Of a stretch of 64,000 nucleotides of DNA, positions 41,623 through 51,455 are shown piece by piece. The translations under genes and the position numbers were made by a program. A model generated the notes under the pieces. The model searched no databases. It worked only from the letters and a program-made list of their open reading frames with translations, and was not told the DNA's origin. This stretch comes from Chinchilla lanigera (Eukaryota; Chordata; Mammalia; Rodentia; Chinchillidae). The first letter of the stretch is position 1, and each line of letters starts with the position of its first letter. The DNA lies in the NCBI RefSeq assembly GCF_000276665.1, contig NW_004955423.1, positions 2,751,465-2,815,464 of the forward strand. Direction: 5' to 3'.

Positions 41623-42404
41623 CCTCCACACAGAAGAGGGCTAATTCCACACCAGCACGCATGAGCCCTGACCTCTGAGACCTCGGAGGGCCTGGGAAAG
41701 GGAGCCTGAACCAGAGCCTCCCAGGGAGAGTGGGAAGTGGCAGTGAGACACCCTCACTGGGCCAGCTCTCAGGCTGGCCTTATCCCTGGTACAGGGCTGG
41801 GGTTTCCTGCCCGGAAGCACTAGGCCCGAACACAAAGGGGGTTATCAGTCACCATCGGGGTTTAGGACCACAGGGAGCCCTTAGCTTAGCTGTCAGGTTT
41901 CCAGGCCTTTCCTGTGTGAATCTCTATTTCTGTGGAAGCTCTTGTTTTGTCTTTTCCACAAAGGAAGCCTTTCCCCAACTTCCTAACCCTTGGGTCAGCT
42001 ACCTTTCCCTTCTGTCCTTTCCTCCTTCGGGTCTAAGTCAATTTGAATTGCTAATGATAAGATCCTAAGAAAGTATTCCTACTCTTTCTAGATATTTTTT
42101 TCTTATTGTGGGTAAAACTGATGCATTAATTGAATTGGCTTCTATAAGGACACTTTCACAGCTGAGCAAATTGACACTGATACCTGTACTGAGGTTCACA
42201 CTATTAGCCTAAACTGTTCCTTCACCAGCCTTTGATAGTGGGCCTTTCCATATTAAAAAGCCAAGGTATTAAAAAAATAATAACTCTAGCAGCTTACTTA
42301 TTTTAAAAAGCTTTATAGGCAGTATGGTAATTCATCATGTTGTAGGTCTTATTTAAAAAAGCAGAATTTTTTTTCAGAATTGTTTTTAAAACTTATGTTG
42401 TAAA
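41623..42404. other. Unannotated stretch
   Basis: Frame 41730-42068 (+, 112 codons) is Gly/Pro/Ser-rich with no domain I recognise, and an opposing frame overlaps it. No repeat is seen. Confidence 0.4.
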
Positions 42405-42605
42405 ACAAGAGCTACCATTTAGCAGATATTTGTTATGTGTATGAAGTGACTTACTCGTGTTAGCTCATGTAATCCTAAAGATCACCCACTTTATGAATGA
42501 CAAAACTCACCCTCAGAGAGGATGAATAACTCACCCCATATATAAATGCAAGAGATGTGTTTTGAGCCCAGCGTGTGTGACCACAAAAGTCTTTTGACCT
42601 TACAC
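42405..42605 (+). repeat. MIR SINE
   Basis: 'gagctaccatttagcagatatttgttatgtg...gtgttagctcatgtaatcctaaagatcacccactttatgaatgacaaaactcaccctcagagaggatgaataactcacccc...gagcccagcgtgtgtgacc'. Confidence 0.9.
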
Positions 42606-42899
42606 TGTACTGCTGCCGCCCAGAGTAGCTGACACCATTCACATCCACCAACCATCTCCAGTATTACCATATTCCTAGTTGCAGCTTTGCACTGAAGGTT
42701 TGTTTCTCCCCCAGATTTCCCCAACAACAGATGATAGCTTTTCAAAATTTGCCACATTGCTCCAGCACTTCAGCAACTCTAAGCTCAGAAAACATGAAAA
42801 GATAATGATGTGTGTTTTCACAGATCTCCCATGCAATTCAAAAGACAAGCTAAATTAAACTAAACTACAAAGAGCAAGTGTTTACACAGGTATGGTTTT

Positions 42900-43390
42900 T
42901 CTGATGTGAACATCGGCGTGTGAGCCAGCTAATATAGTAGAAGGCGAGGGCAGGGCAATGCGGCTGGAACAGTTGAGCACAAATCACCAGTTGAGGAGAC
43001 TTATTAACCACAGGCACAGAACAGCAGCACCTGAGCCTGACTCAGGATCAAGCGGACGCTTGCACGGGTGCCACTCTTCTGACATGAGAACCCGCCAAAC
43101 CTGGCACCTGACACCCATCTTGTAGGATGAAATCAAATGGGACCACCTGGACCAACTGGCAAAGAAGACAAAAGGATGGCAGTGGTGACTTTGGGACCAC
43201 AACCCTCTTGTTCTTGTGGTGCTCCTGTTCTGCTTGCTGGACATATCTTCTCTCTTTTTCAAAACACCCTTTTCTCCCTGAGTACTTCTTTTGTGTTTCT
43301 TCTTCTTATTTCTACTCTAGAATAAATGATAATCTTTCACATTTCAATTGTTCTGACCAATTCACTGATCCAGACACATAAGAACCTGGC
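42900..43390. repeat. Possible LTR remnant
   Basis: 'ttgtggtgctcctgttctgcttgctggacatatcttctctctttttcaaaacacccttttctccctgag' with 'actctagaataaatgataatc' resembles a retroviral LTR end with AATAAA. The evidence is weak and no partner LTR or internal sequence was found. Confidence 0.25.
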
Positions 43391-43578
43391 AAACACTGCT
43401 GGTTCCTACCCCATCCATACACCACATATGGTATATATTTTAAGATGCTTTCCAGACAACCGGTCTTCCTGGACGTTAAGCAGTGCTTATCTGCCTGCTG
43501 GCTATTGGGTATTGCCAACTCCTACTTCCCAAGTTGAATATGGGAAAAGGAGCAGGAAGGAGGCTAAAGAAAAGTGCA

Positions 43579-43735
43579 GCCAGGTGTGGTGGCACACGCC
43601 TGTAATCCCAGCACTCAGGAGGCTGAAGCAGGAGGATTGTTGTGAGTTCGAGGCCAGCCTGGTCTACAAAGTGAGCTCAAGGTCAGCCTGACCTGCATAG
43701 CAAGACCCTGTCTCAAAAAGACGAAAAAAAAAAAA
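43579..43735 (+). repeat. Well-preserved B1 SINE
   Basis: 'gccaggtgtggtggcacacgcctgtaatcccagcactcaggaggctgaagcaggaggattgttgtgagttcgaggccagcctggtctacaaagtgagctcaaggtcagcctgacc...caagaccctgtctcaaaaag' plus an A-tail. A target duplication 'aaagtgca' lies at 43571-43578 and 43739-43746. Confidence 0.97.
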
Positions 43736-43746
43736 AAAAAAGTGCA

Positions 43747-45148
43747 TCTGCTCAGAAACGGAGGTGGGGATTAAACTTACTCTTCTCACTCCAGCCTCGT
43801 GGTTTGGATTTCTGCACAGGATTTGGTTTGCCCTGGCCTTCAGGAGGGTGTGTGTGTCCTGCCCTCCAGGAGAACAGGGGCAGTAGAGGCTGGGGCACAG
43901 GCCCGCCTGGAGAACCAAGCCTACTCTGACTCAGAGGTCGGGGCTAGGCCTGCACCTCCCTGTTTGTGCTCAGATCCCGTGGGGACCCATTGCAGAGTGA
44001 CTCACACTAGCTCTTGCTGTCCTGCAAAGCCTGAGGGATGTCTGCCTGTTCTGCAAAAACATTTCCACAGTCAATTTAAATTGTATAATTAATTTTTATG
44101 ACATCCAGTCAGCCTGCCTGAGAGATGAATCTCTGAGATCATGATGAGACAAGTTAACCGTAGCTCCTTAGATCTCTGCAGTTGCCCTCGGTCCCACAGG
44201 ACTTTGTTCACATGCAGGGCCACTGGCTGCGTGAGGAGTGCCATTGCGAATGTGATCAGTACAAAGACAGGTGAGAGAAGTCTGCGGGCACCTTTGAGGA
44301 AAGGTTGGAGGCTAGGGAGTCAGAGGAGCTACCCTGCTACTCCTCCTGGGCAAGGTGACTTCATGGAATTGGGTGACTCTATCCCCATGTCAGAGAGACA
44401 ATGTGGGCCCATTGGGGGTGCTGTGAGAGGCTTGTACTTTGGTATACTTGTAGGTTTTCTGAAGGAAACCGGACTTACCGAAGGTGCTGAGAGTTCCCTG
44501 TCAGTTCTGAGTTTGGCTGGGCGTGTTCTTCCCAGGCCCTGGCTAATCCCCTCAGGGTTTGCGAAGTTCATGACCTCAGAGTTCAGGGCCAGTCTCTGTG
44601 TACTTCGAAGGTGCCACTGTCCAGCCAGTCCTACGAGCTCTTATAACCTGGTCAGGAGAGAAAGTCCTGGGTTGGACTCTGATTCTGCTTCATATGAGTA
44701 ACTAGTTAGAATTAAACTGAGAAAAGGAAATTTGGCTTTTTTTCTGCTGGGACTCCTATGTCAGTCAAGAGCAGGAAGGTCGGACTGCTAACAGCATTGA
44801 CTTCCTCAGGGCTGAGGCTCCAGGGTGGCCCGGGGAGGGGGCGAGCTCTGGGGAAGAGACACGCCCAGGGCTGCTGTGAGCATCATAGCTCTGCTTTTCT
44901 CGAGTGCTGTGGCCACTCCTGTTTCCTGACACGCCTTCTCCAACACCAGCTTCTCTTGACTGGGTAAAGGTGGGGATAGCACACCTGTATCAGCAGGCTC
45001 AGTCGAGCCCACCAGCTAGCAGCTCAACTCAGCCATTATTCACTGCCAGGAAAAGTTCTTATAGAGCAGAGAGGAGAAATCTCTGACCCATCCTACAGCA
45101 TCCTGTTTGAAATGCCTCCTTGCATTGCCCTAGTATAGACCTCTGTTT
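43747..45148. other. Unannotated stretch containing the longest frame in the window
   Basis: 44141-44701 (+) is open for 186 codons from ATG. The translation is rich in Arg, Ser and Gly, without a domain, signal peptide or membrane pattern I can recognise. The opposite strand carries an 80-codon frame inside it. GC content is moderate here, which lengthens chance frames. I do not call it a gene. Confidence 0.35.
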
Positions 45149-45255
45149 CTTTTTTTTTTTGTTGTTGTTGTTGTTTTTTCCGGTACTGGGAATCGAACTC
45201 ACGACCTTGCACTTGCCAAGCAGGTGTTGTGCCGCTCAGCTAAATCCCCAGCCCC
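45149..45255 (-). repeat. Young ID SINE, reverse orientation
   Basis: A T-run and (GTT)n tail complement, then 'ccggtactgggaatcgaactcacgaccttgcacttgccaagcaggtgttgtgccgctcagctaaatccccagcccc'. The flanks 'tagacctctgttt' (45136-45148) and 'tagaccgctgttt' (45257-45269) are a 13-bp target duplication with one mismatch. Confidence 0.95.
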
Positions 45256-45589
45256 TTAGACCGCTGTTTTTGACAATTACTTCTTGAGCCCTCTGCATCC
45301 TTATTCTTGTTTCTCAATTCAGTAAATTTCCAGATATGACTTATAATGGGAGAAAATGGCTTGTAAGAAAAATAGGTAAAGTTATTGCCCAGGTTCAAAT
45401 AAGAAATAAGAACTAGATTTGAAATTCTTCATAGCTTATAATTCTGTCCTCTCATGCTCCTCTAGGAGGAAGCCTGGGTAATCCAAGGAATCCTTGGTTG
45501 TAAAAATAGATGAACTAGATTGGTCAATATTAGGTTGGTGGCACACAAAAACCTTATGAACACTTTTGAAACCAGCAGCTCCACTTACA

Positions 45590-46060
45590 GGAAGCTGTCC
45601 TGCAAAATTAATGACAGTGGTGCTAAGGTATTATTAAGTAAAACTTACAGGAAGCCACTTTTTTGGACTAATCCCAACAAACCAAACCAAACCAGAATGG
45701 AGTCACTTGTACTAGGTGCCAGATAATCCAACTGAATGTAAAAATATGTGAGTTTTCCAAGTACCAGGAGATTCATAGCAACCAAACCAATGGGGCCCAG
45801 TCAACCTGAGCCAGCATGGAAAGGACACCCCCTCTGCTTTTTTCTGTAGGGACCTGAATAACTGAATAACCTGACGTTAAATGCTTTTTTGCATGATACC
45901 GTTTCCTTGTTCTTATTCAAGCTACCTTACAAAAACCAACTGTTCTGCCTTGCTTACAAGTATGCCTTTCTAAGCCGTTCGCTGGATGCTGCCCTGTTCA
46001 TGAATCGCTAATAAAAGCCAAGTAGATTTTTAAATTCAGTTTGCTAAAATTTTGTGCCTT
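45590..46060 (+). repeat. Possible old LTR
   Basis: The 3' part 'gccctgttcatgaatcgctaataaaagccaagtagatttttaaattcagtttgctaaaattttgtg' has AATAAA (46010-46015) and wording like a retroviral LTR end. The 5' boundary is unclear. Two partial repeats of 'aaacttacaggaagcc' / 'ccacttacaggaagctg' lie at about 45580-45660. Confidence 0.35.
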
Positions 46061-46265
46061 GACAATATATAATGATACTCATTACAACATTGCTTATAAA
46101 AGCCGAAAAATTAGAAAGAGCCTAAATGTTGAGCAAAAGGGAATATATGATTGGTGTTTCATGATATATCATTGAAAACAATGTTGTGGAAAAGTAATTT
46201 TTGTTCAGGACACAATATATTGCTAAATGAATAAAACAGACTTTAAGGCACTAAGTGTAGAATGA
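46060..46265 (+). repeat. L1M-type LINE-1 3' fossil
   Basis: 'attacaacattgcttataaaagccgaaaaattagaaagagcctaaatgttgagcaaaagggaatatatgattggtgtttcatg...atattgctaaatgaataaaacag' follows the L1 3' end order. Confidence 0.75.
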
Positions 46266-46270
46266 TCCTT

Positions 46271-46366
46271 TCTTTTTTTCTTTTTTCTTTGCAGTGCTAG
46301 AGATTGAACCCAGGGACTCATTCACACCAAACATGCACTTTAGCACTGAGCTATATCCCCAGTCCC
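46271..46366 (-). repeat. ID SINE, reverse orientation (first of two adjacent)
   Basis: 'tttttttcttttttctttgcagtgctagagattgaacccagggactcattcacaccaaacatgcactttagcactgagctatatccccagtccc'. A short duplication 'atccttt' lies at 46265-46271 and 46368-46374. Confidence 0.9.
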
Positions 46367-46370
46367 AATC

Positions 46371-46457
46371 CTTTTTCTTTTGGTACCGAGAATTGAACTC
46401 AGGACCTTATGCTTGCCAGGCAGGTGCTTGTGCTGCTGAGCTATACCTCTGGCTCCC
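46371..46457 (-). repeat. ID SINE, reverse orientation (second of two adjacent)
   Basis: 'ctttttcttttggtaccgagaattgaactcaggaccttatgcttgccaggcaggtgcttgtgctgctgagctatacctctggctcccc'. It carries the GGTACC end and belongs to a different subfamily from its neighbour, so this is two insertions rather than a tandem duplication. Confidence 0.9.
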
Positions 46458-46959
46458 CAATCGAAGTTTTAACAATTGTAAAAAATATGTATAGGTCTTC
46501 AGGAAAATACTAGAATACTCTTACTTCTGGGTGGTTTAAGCTCTTCATTATGTTTTCTAATTCTCTACAATGAATATGTATTCTTTTTTAGTGAAAGCAC
46601 ACACAAGTAAGTATGTATAAATAACACTCAGGAAGGTAATAGAGAGAACACACTTTGTACAACAATCTAAAGAAGGTAACTAAAGCTCTGTGTACCAGGA
46701 GAGAGAGAAAAGAGTGTGAGTATTACTGATCTTCCTCAACAGCACCTCCAGAACCTGTAAAATTTCTTTAATTCATCTTGATTCTTGAAGTTTCTTCACC
46801 CGCCCATCACCCAGTCTTGGGGAGAGGCCACGCATTTTCATGGGAACTCTCATTTCACAGTTGAATAAGAATACTTAATGTTAGGTGCTACTTATAGGGT
46901 CTACAGGTTGCCTTCTATGATTTTTAATAGCAGACAGTAGTAATACAATAATAACAGCT

Positions 46960-47690
46960 GATATTTATTTATTTATTTTTATTTTTTTACTTTAAAGAGA
47001 GTAGTAAATGAGAAACAAAGAAATAGAAAGTAGCAGCATACCAATATCACAAACATAAACAAATCAAAGCAAGAACATTCAAAGTGATACAGAGTCTCAA
47101 TACAAAATAATATGAATCAACAGTGGTTGTTACATTACATATTGCTATCCTCACCTTCATTGCTCAGATTACTAGATGTAAGAATGAAAGATTGCTCAAA
47201 CCGTTATAGGGAATAAGAAAATAATTCTTGGATAAAACAGTAGAGATAGTACAGAGTTTCACTAGACAAGATGATAGGAGTTTACCACTGTAATTCCATT
47301 GTATATTGTTACCTTCAAACCAGTTGCTCAGACCACCAGTCACAAGCATGCACAATCGATCAGAACATAAAAAATTGTAATCATTAACTGTTCATTTCAA
47401 TACAGCATCAGACATTAGCAATACAGTTATCGCAGCTATTCACATATATATTTATATTTTATGTTCCTTCTTTCTTTTTTCTTCTTTCCCTCATCCCAGT
47501 CGCCCCTTTCTTTGAGCAGTTTCTTTCCCTTTCCTATCATCCATTGTACATTTTGAGTTTTACCTAGTCTTTCAGGTTCCTACACCAAGGAGACAATGTG
47601 ATGTTACCCATCTGGGTCCAATTTATTTCACTTGTGAGTATGGTCTCTAGTTGCATCCATTTACCTACAAAAGCCTCAAGATTATCTGTT
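46960..47690 (-). repeat. LINE-1 3' region, reverse orientation, with internal tandem duplication
   Basis: A TTTA-rich opening, then about 330 bases containing two related units of ~164-bp period: 'attgctatcctcaccttcattgctcagattactag' at 47141 and 'attgttaccttcaaaccagttgctcagaccaccag' at 47305. A C/T-rich run follows, then 'atttatttcacttgtgagtatggtctctagttgcatccatttacctacaaa', the complement of the L1 end. Confidence 0.75.
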
Positions 47691-47699
47691 TTAATGCAG

Positions 47700-47765
47700 C
47701 TGACATTTATTCACTGGCTTTTATTTACCAGCTACTATGCTAAGCTTTTCACAGATATAAATTTG
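47700..47765 (+). repeat. MIR or L2 scrap
   Basis: 'ctgacatttattcactggcttttatttaccagctactatgctaagcttttcaca' resembles the MIR 5' core. Confidence 0.5.
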
Positions 47766-47794
47766 TTTTCATTTCTTCCTTTTACATTTCCCAG

Positions 47795-48442
47795 CCTGAC
47801 AGTAAATCCTGTTGGTTCTTCCTTCAGAGGATGTACAAGTGCTAACCATCCCTCACTGCCTTCCCCACTAACTCTAAGCCACCTTCCTCTCTCCCCTGGA
47901 CCTCTGGCCACCTCCCAGTTTTAGCCATCCACTTACCCCTGTCTATTTTCAATGAAATGTTTACATATTAATCAGATCAATTTATTAATCTGCGCAAAAC
48001 CCTTTGATACTCCCTCTTTCTGCTCAGAAAAAAAAAAAAAAAATCTAAATTCCTGATATGAGAGAGGCTATCCTGGATCTGCCCCTGGCTTCCCTTTCTC
48101 CACACCTGCACCCACTATACCTTACCCTCTGGCCTCGCCGTCTCCTGTCTTCCCTCTCCGTCACTCAGCTTTAGCCAAACGACAGTCTTACAGTTCCTAG
48201 ACTACTTCCAGGCAAACGCCTGCCTCCAGGGTTTAGCTCCGTCATTTTTCTTACTTGCGGTGTCCTCTCCCACTCCCCCACCCCAATTCAGCCACATGGC
48301 TTCCTCTCTCAGAACTTTCCTAAACTCTTAACTTAGCACAGACTCCTCTGATCAACCTAACACTGAACATTCATTCCATCCTCTACCGGATTCTCCTTTG
48401 CCCTTCTTTTTTTTTCCTGCAGCACTAATCATCCTTTAACAT

Positions 48443-48473
<31 letters not shown>

Positions 48474-48610
48474 TTGTTTTAATGCTTGCCTGTCCTCACT
48501 GGGATGTTGGCTTCACAGGGACCACATTCATGTTTGTGCGGGTTACACTCTCTGCTCTATCCCTGCACCCACAACAGTGCTTGAACTTAGCAAGTACTCA
48601 ACCCGCACCC
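47795..48610 (+). repeat. Long LINE-2 fossil, forward orientation
   Basis: 'gtaaatcctgttggttcttccttcagagg', 'gcaaaaccctttgatactccctc', 'gaggctatcctggatctgcccctggcttcc', 'cttgcggtgtcctctcccac', 'cttcctctctcagaactttcc', 'actgggatgttggcttcacagggacc' and 'ctatccctgcacccacaacagtgcttgaacttagcaagtactcaa' follow L2 in order. It is interrupted by an A16 run (48028) and a (TAGA)n tract. Confidence 0.85.
48443..48473. repeat. (TAGA)n microsatellite
   Basis: About 7.5 units of TAGA/GATA between 'aacata' and 'tattgttttaatgc', inside the L2 fossil. Confidence 0.97.
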
Positions 48611-48764
48611 AACTTTTCACTGTATAAGTGAAAAAAAATTTTAAAATTCTTCATAACCTTTTGAAATAAGTATTGTCCCAATATTACAGTTCAATAAACT
48701 GTATCTGGAGGTTGAGGATTAACTATATTATTTTAATTAATTTTTGTTGAAAATGAATCCTTGA

Positions 48765-48960
48765 AAGTGCATGTTTAACCTCATTGAGGTATAATTGATA
48801 TGCCATACAAGTCACCATTTGAAATATACAATTCAAGGGTTATTAGTATATTCACAGTTGTTCAACTATTACCACAGTTCAATTTTAAAATGTTTTCATC
48901 ACCCCTAAAAGGAGCACTGTACCCACTGGCACGCGTCCACCATCCTTGGTACCAGAGTTA
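48765..48960 (-). repeat. L1M-type fossil
   Basis: 'cctcattgaggtataattgatatgccatacaagtcaccatttgaaatatacaattcaagggttattagtatattcacagttgttcaactattaccacag' is a commonly seen old L1M segment. Confidence 0.8.
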
Positions 48961-49122
48961 ATCTTGGCTTCACAAGAATATATGGGGGGTATTCTCTCCT
49001 ATTCCTACTCTTTTTTGGAAAGAGTTGTAAAGGATAAGTTTTAATTATTCTTTAAGTGCTTGGTAGAATTCACTGGTTAAAGCCAGCAGATCTGAGCCAT
49101 TTCTTTAGAAAAGCTTTTCTAA

Positions 49123-49229
49123 GGGGCTGGGGATTTAGCTCAGCGGCAAAGCGCCTGCCTGGCAAGCGCAAGGTCGTGAGTTCGGTTCCCAGTACCGGAG
49201 AAAAACCAAAAAAAAAAAAAAAAAAAAAA
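49123..49229 (+). repeat. Youngest-looking ID SINE, long A-tail, 14-bp target duplication
   Basis: Intact body from 'ggggctggggatttagctcagcggcaaagcgcc' to 'cagtaccggagaaaaacc' with a ~24-base A-tail. An exact duplication 'agaaaagcttttct' lies at 49107-49120 and 49230-49243. The A-box-like 'tagctcagcgg' and B-box-like 'gagttcggttcc' are intact. Confidence 0.98.
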
Positions 49230-49566
49230 AGAAAAGCTTTTCTATTACTAATTTAGTCTCTTTATTTGTTATAGGTCTAGTTAGGTTTTCTAGTTTTTCT
49301 TGAGTCAGTTGGTATAGTTTTTGTCTCTCTGGAAATTTGCCCATTTCATTTAGGTTGTCTGATTTGTTGACAGACAGTTGTTCACAGTAGCATCTTATGA
49401 TCTCTTTATTTCTCTAATATCAGTGATGTTCCCATTTCATTCCCTAAATTCAGCTGTAACTGTACTTAAATGCAAAGAGAATACATAATTATGGAGATTT
49501 GAGACATTTTTATTCAATAAAACAGGTATCTCTGAAGATTAGAAGATTTTTAATATGGATTCAGTT

Positions 49567-50015
49567 AGACATCACTGTAGCCATTTTGAATTATAACCAA
49601 CGTGATAGCTCCTGAATAGCCCTACCTGATTTTTTCTGCATAATTTTCCAGCAAATCATGTAGATACAACCATTAGAGTCATATGTAGGTCACTATCACC
49701 AGACTCTGGCTCTGGGGATGTGCCTGACTCTTTGATATTATCTCAAGGTGAGCCATGTTAGGGGGTGAAGTCACTTTGTCCCAACCCAAAAATATGTCTC
49801 TTTTTCTAACTCAAATTGCTGAAATCCAGTTGGTCTTGCTGCTGCCCAAGATCACATTTTAGTCAGTAAATCCTCCAATTAAACTGCACTCTGTGCAGTC
49901 CTGAATCTCTGAGCTTCTCTATCTTTGGTCTCATGGCACCCTAGGATTCATTGTCAAACACTAGGAATATATTGTTCTGGAACAGATTTCAAAGGGAATA
50001 TAGTCGTGTACACTA
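49567..50015 (+). repeat. Solo ERVL-like LTR related to the 19-23 kb element
   Basis: 'catcactgtagccattttgaattataaccaacgtgatagctcctgaatagccc', 'accattagagtcatatgtaggtcactatcaccagactctggctctggggatgtgcctgactctttgatattatctc', 'gtgaagtcactttgtcccaacc' and 'ctaggaatatattgttctggaacag' match both LTRs of the broken ERV. No pol is nearby, consistent with a solo LTR. Confidence 0.8.
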
Positions 50016-50698
50016 TGGAGCTAGTAGAAGCTTAATGAAAGTTTGTTCCAACAGCGCTAGCCCCAGCTCCTAAGAATGGCCTTGCGGCACTGGAAAGTCA
50101 GGGATAGCCCCTCTGTGTACTGAGATTTCTCCATTTGAATCACTTGGCATTACCAGAAAAGGCATGTTTTAGGACATAAGGCAGCTCAGAATTCTCATAG
50201 TATATGGAAACATAGGCAGAAATAATTTGCAAAGAAGGTTAAAGTCATCATAAAATTGACCGCTTTTTAAATTTCCATGATAAAATCATAAAGGGCAAGG
50301 TTCACTCAGTTCTTATTGCTTCCTGAAATTATTTTCAGAAAGCGGTCTAGAAAAAAACAAAGAAAGAAAGCAGTTTAGAAATGGAAAATCATAAGATTTC
50401 TCGATTTGCATATACCCTGTGGTGCAAGCAAACATGTTAATAAATGTTTTGCTGGGAGATTATTTGGGACTGAGCTAGAATACTTTAGAGAATGGTAATC
50501 AACAGGTAGAAAAATTGTAATTAATTTGGGAATATTCTAATGCATTCAAAGCATTAACTAGTTGAGACTGAATGTATTTCCCAGTTTTCTCTAAATTGTA
50601 CAAGTTAACATTATTTGCTTTTTAAATATGGGAAAATAAGTCTTAAGTTAGAGATGCCATACTGAGCACTACTGTAATACTACAAATCAAATGCTAGT
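50016..50698. other. Unannotated stretch
   Basis: No repeat or exon recognised. Confidence 0.4.
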
Positions 50699-50812
50699 TC
50701 CATGAAGGCAAGGACTTTGGTTGTCTATTTCATGGTTGTTTCCTAAGCTCGTGCTTTAATCCATTTAACCCCACATGAATAGCTGTTGAATAAGTGACTG
50801 ATTAATTATAGT
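50699..50812 (+). repeat. LINE-2 extreme 3' end
   Basis: 'tccatgaaggcaaggactttggttgtctatttcatggttgtttcctaagctcgtgctttaatcc...gaatagctgttgaataagtgactgattaa' matches the L2 terminal region. Confidence 0.75.
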
Positions 50813-51288
50813 TGCTTGTCCCAGAAACCAGCATAAATAATAATAATGGAAATTCCTTTTTTGTTCAAAAGGTATCACAGTTCAAAGGCAAAATAGCCTC
50901 TTTCAGCAACTTCCAAAATGTAACTCTCAAGCTCTCCTAAAAGATTAGTCCCCTGAGTGATGAAGCACCCCAATTCTAAGCTCCAAAAACTCAGCTTGTC
51001 GGAAATATCAGTCTTAAAATGATCACATTTTAAAAACACTGTTGATGTAAGAATTTTCTTTGATTTAAGTGTTGTTTCTCTTGGAAAAGGCTTGTTTTTC
51101 TAAGCAAGTTAGGTCACTGAACTTGGAATACCAGGAAAAAGAAAAATTAAAGAAGACATGTTAAAAACAGAAACTACAGTTACTTTTTTGTATATGTCTC
51201 CAGGATGTTCTAATGCTCTACACAAAATTTTACCAATAAATGCTTTTTTATTTAAAACTAGATTGAAGGTGCAATTTGTTACCAAGAT

Positions 51289-51379
51289 TTTCTTTCTTTC
51301 TTTTTCTTCCTTCTTTCCTTCCTTCCTTCCTTTTTTCCTTTCTTCCTTTCTTCTTTTTCCTTCCTTCCTTCCATCCTTC
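51289..51379. repeat. Polypyrimidine (TTCC/CTTT)n tract next to an ID tail
   Basis: About 90 bases of almost pure C/T built from CTTT, TTCC and TTCTT units. The complementary strand is the expanded A/G-rich tail of the ID that follows at 51380. Confidence 0.95.
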
Positions 51380-51455
51380 ATGTTATAGAGATCAAACAGA
51401 GGGCCTCACACATACCTGGCAAGTGCTCTCCCACTGAACAATATCCCCAGTCCTG
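51380..51455 (-). repeat. ID SINE, reverse orientation
   Basis: 'atgttatagagatcaaacagagggcctcacacatacctggcaagtgctctcccactgaacaatatccccagtcct'. Confidence 0.9.

Noticed and set aside
43579..43735. Possible 7SL RNA gene
   Set aside because: Length, A-tail and target duplication identify a B1 SINE.
48443..48473. CRISPR-like or satellite array
   Set aside because: A simple tetranucleotide microsatellite; no spacer structure anywhere in the window.
49123..49229. Possible tRNA gene
   Set aside because: It has A- and B-box-like blocks, but the rest is the ID SINE body with an A-tail and target duplications, not a cloverleaf tRNA.
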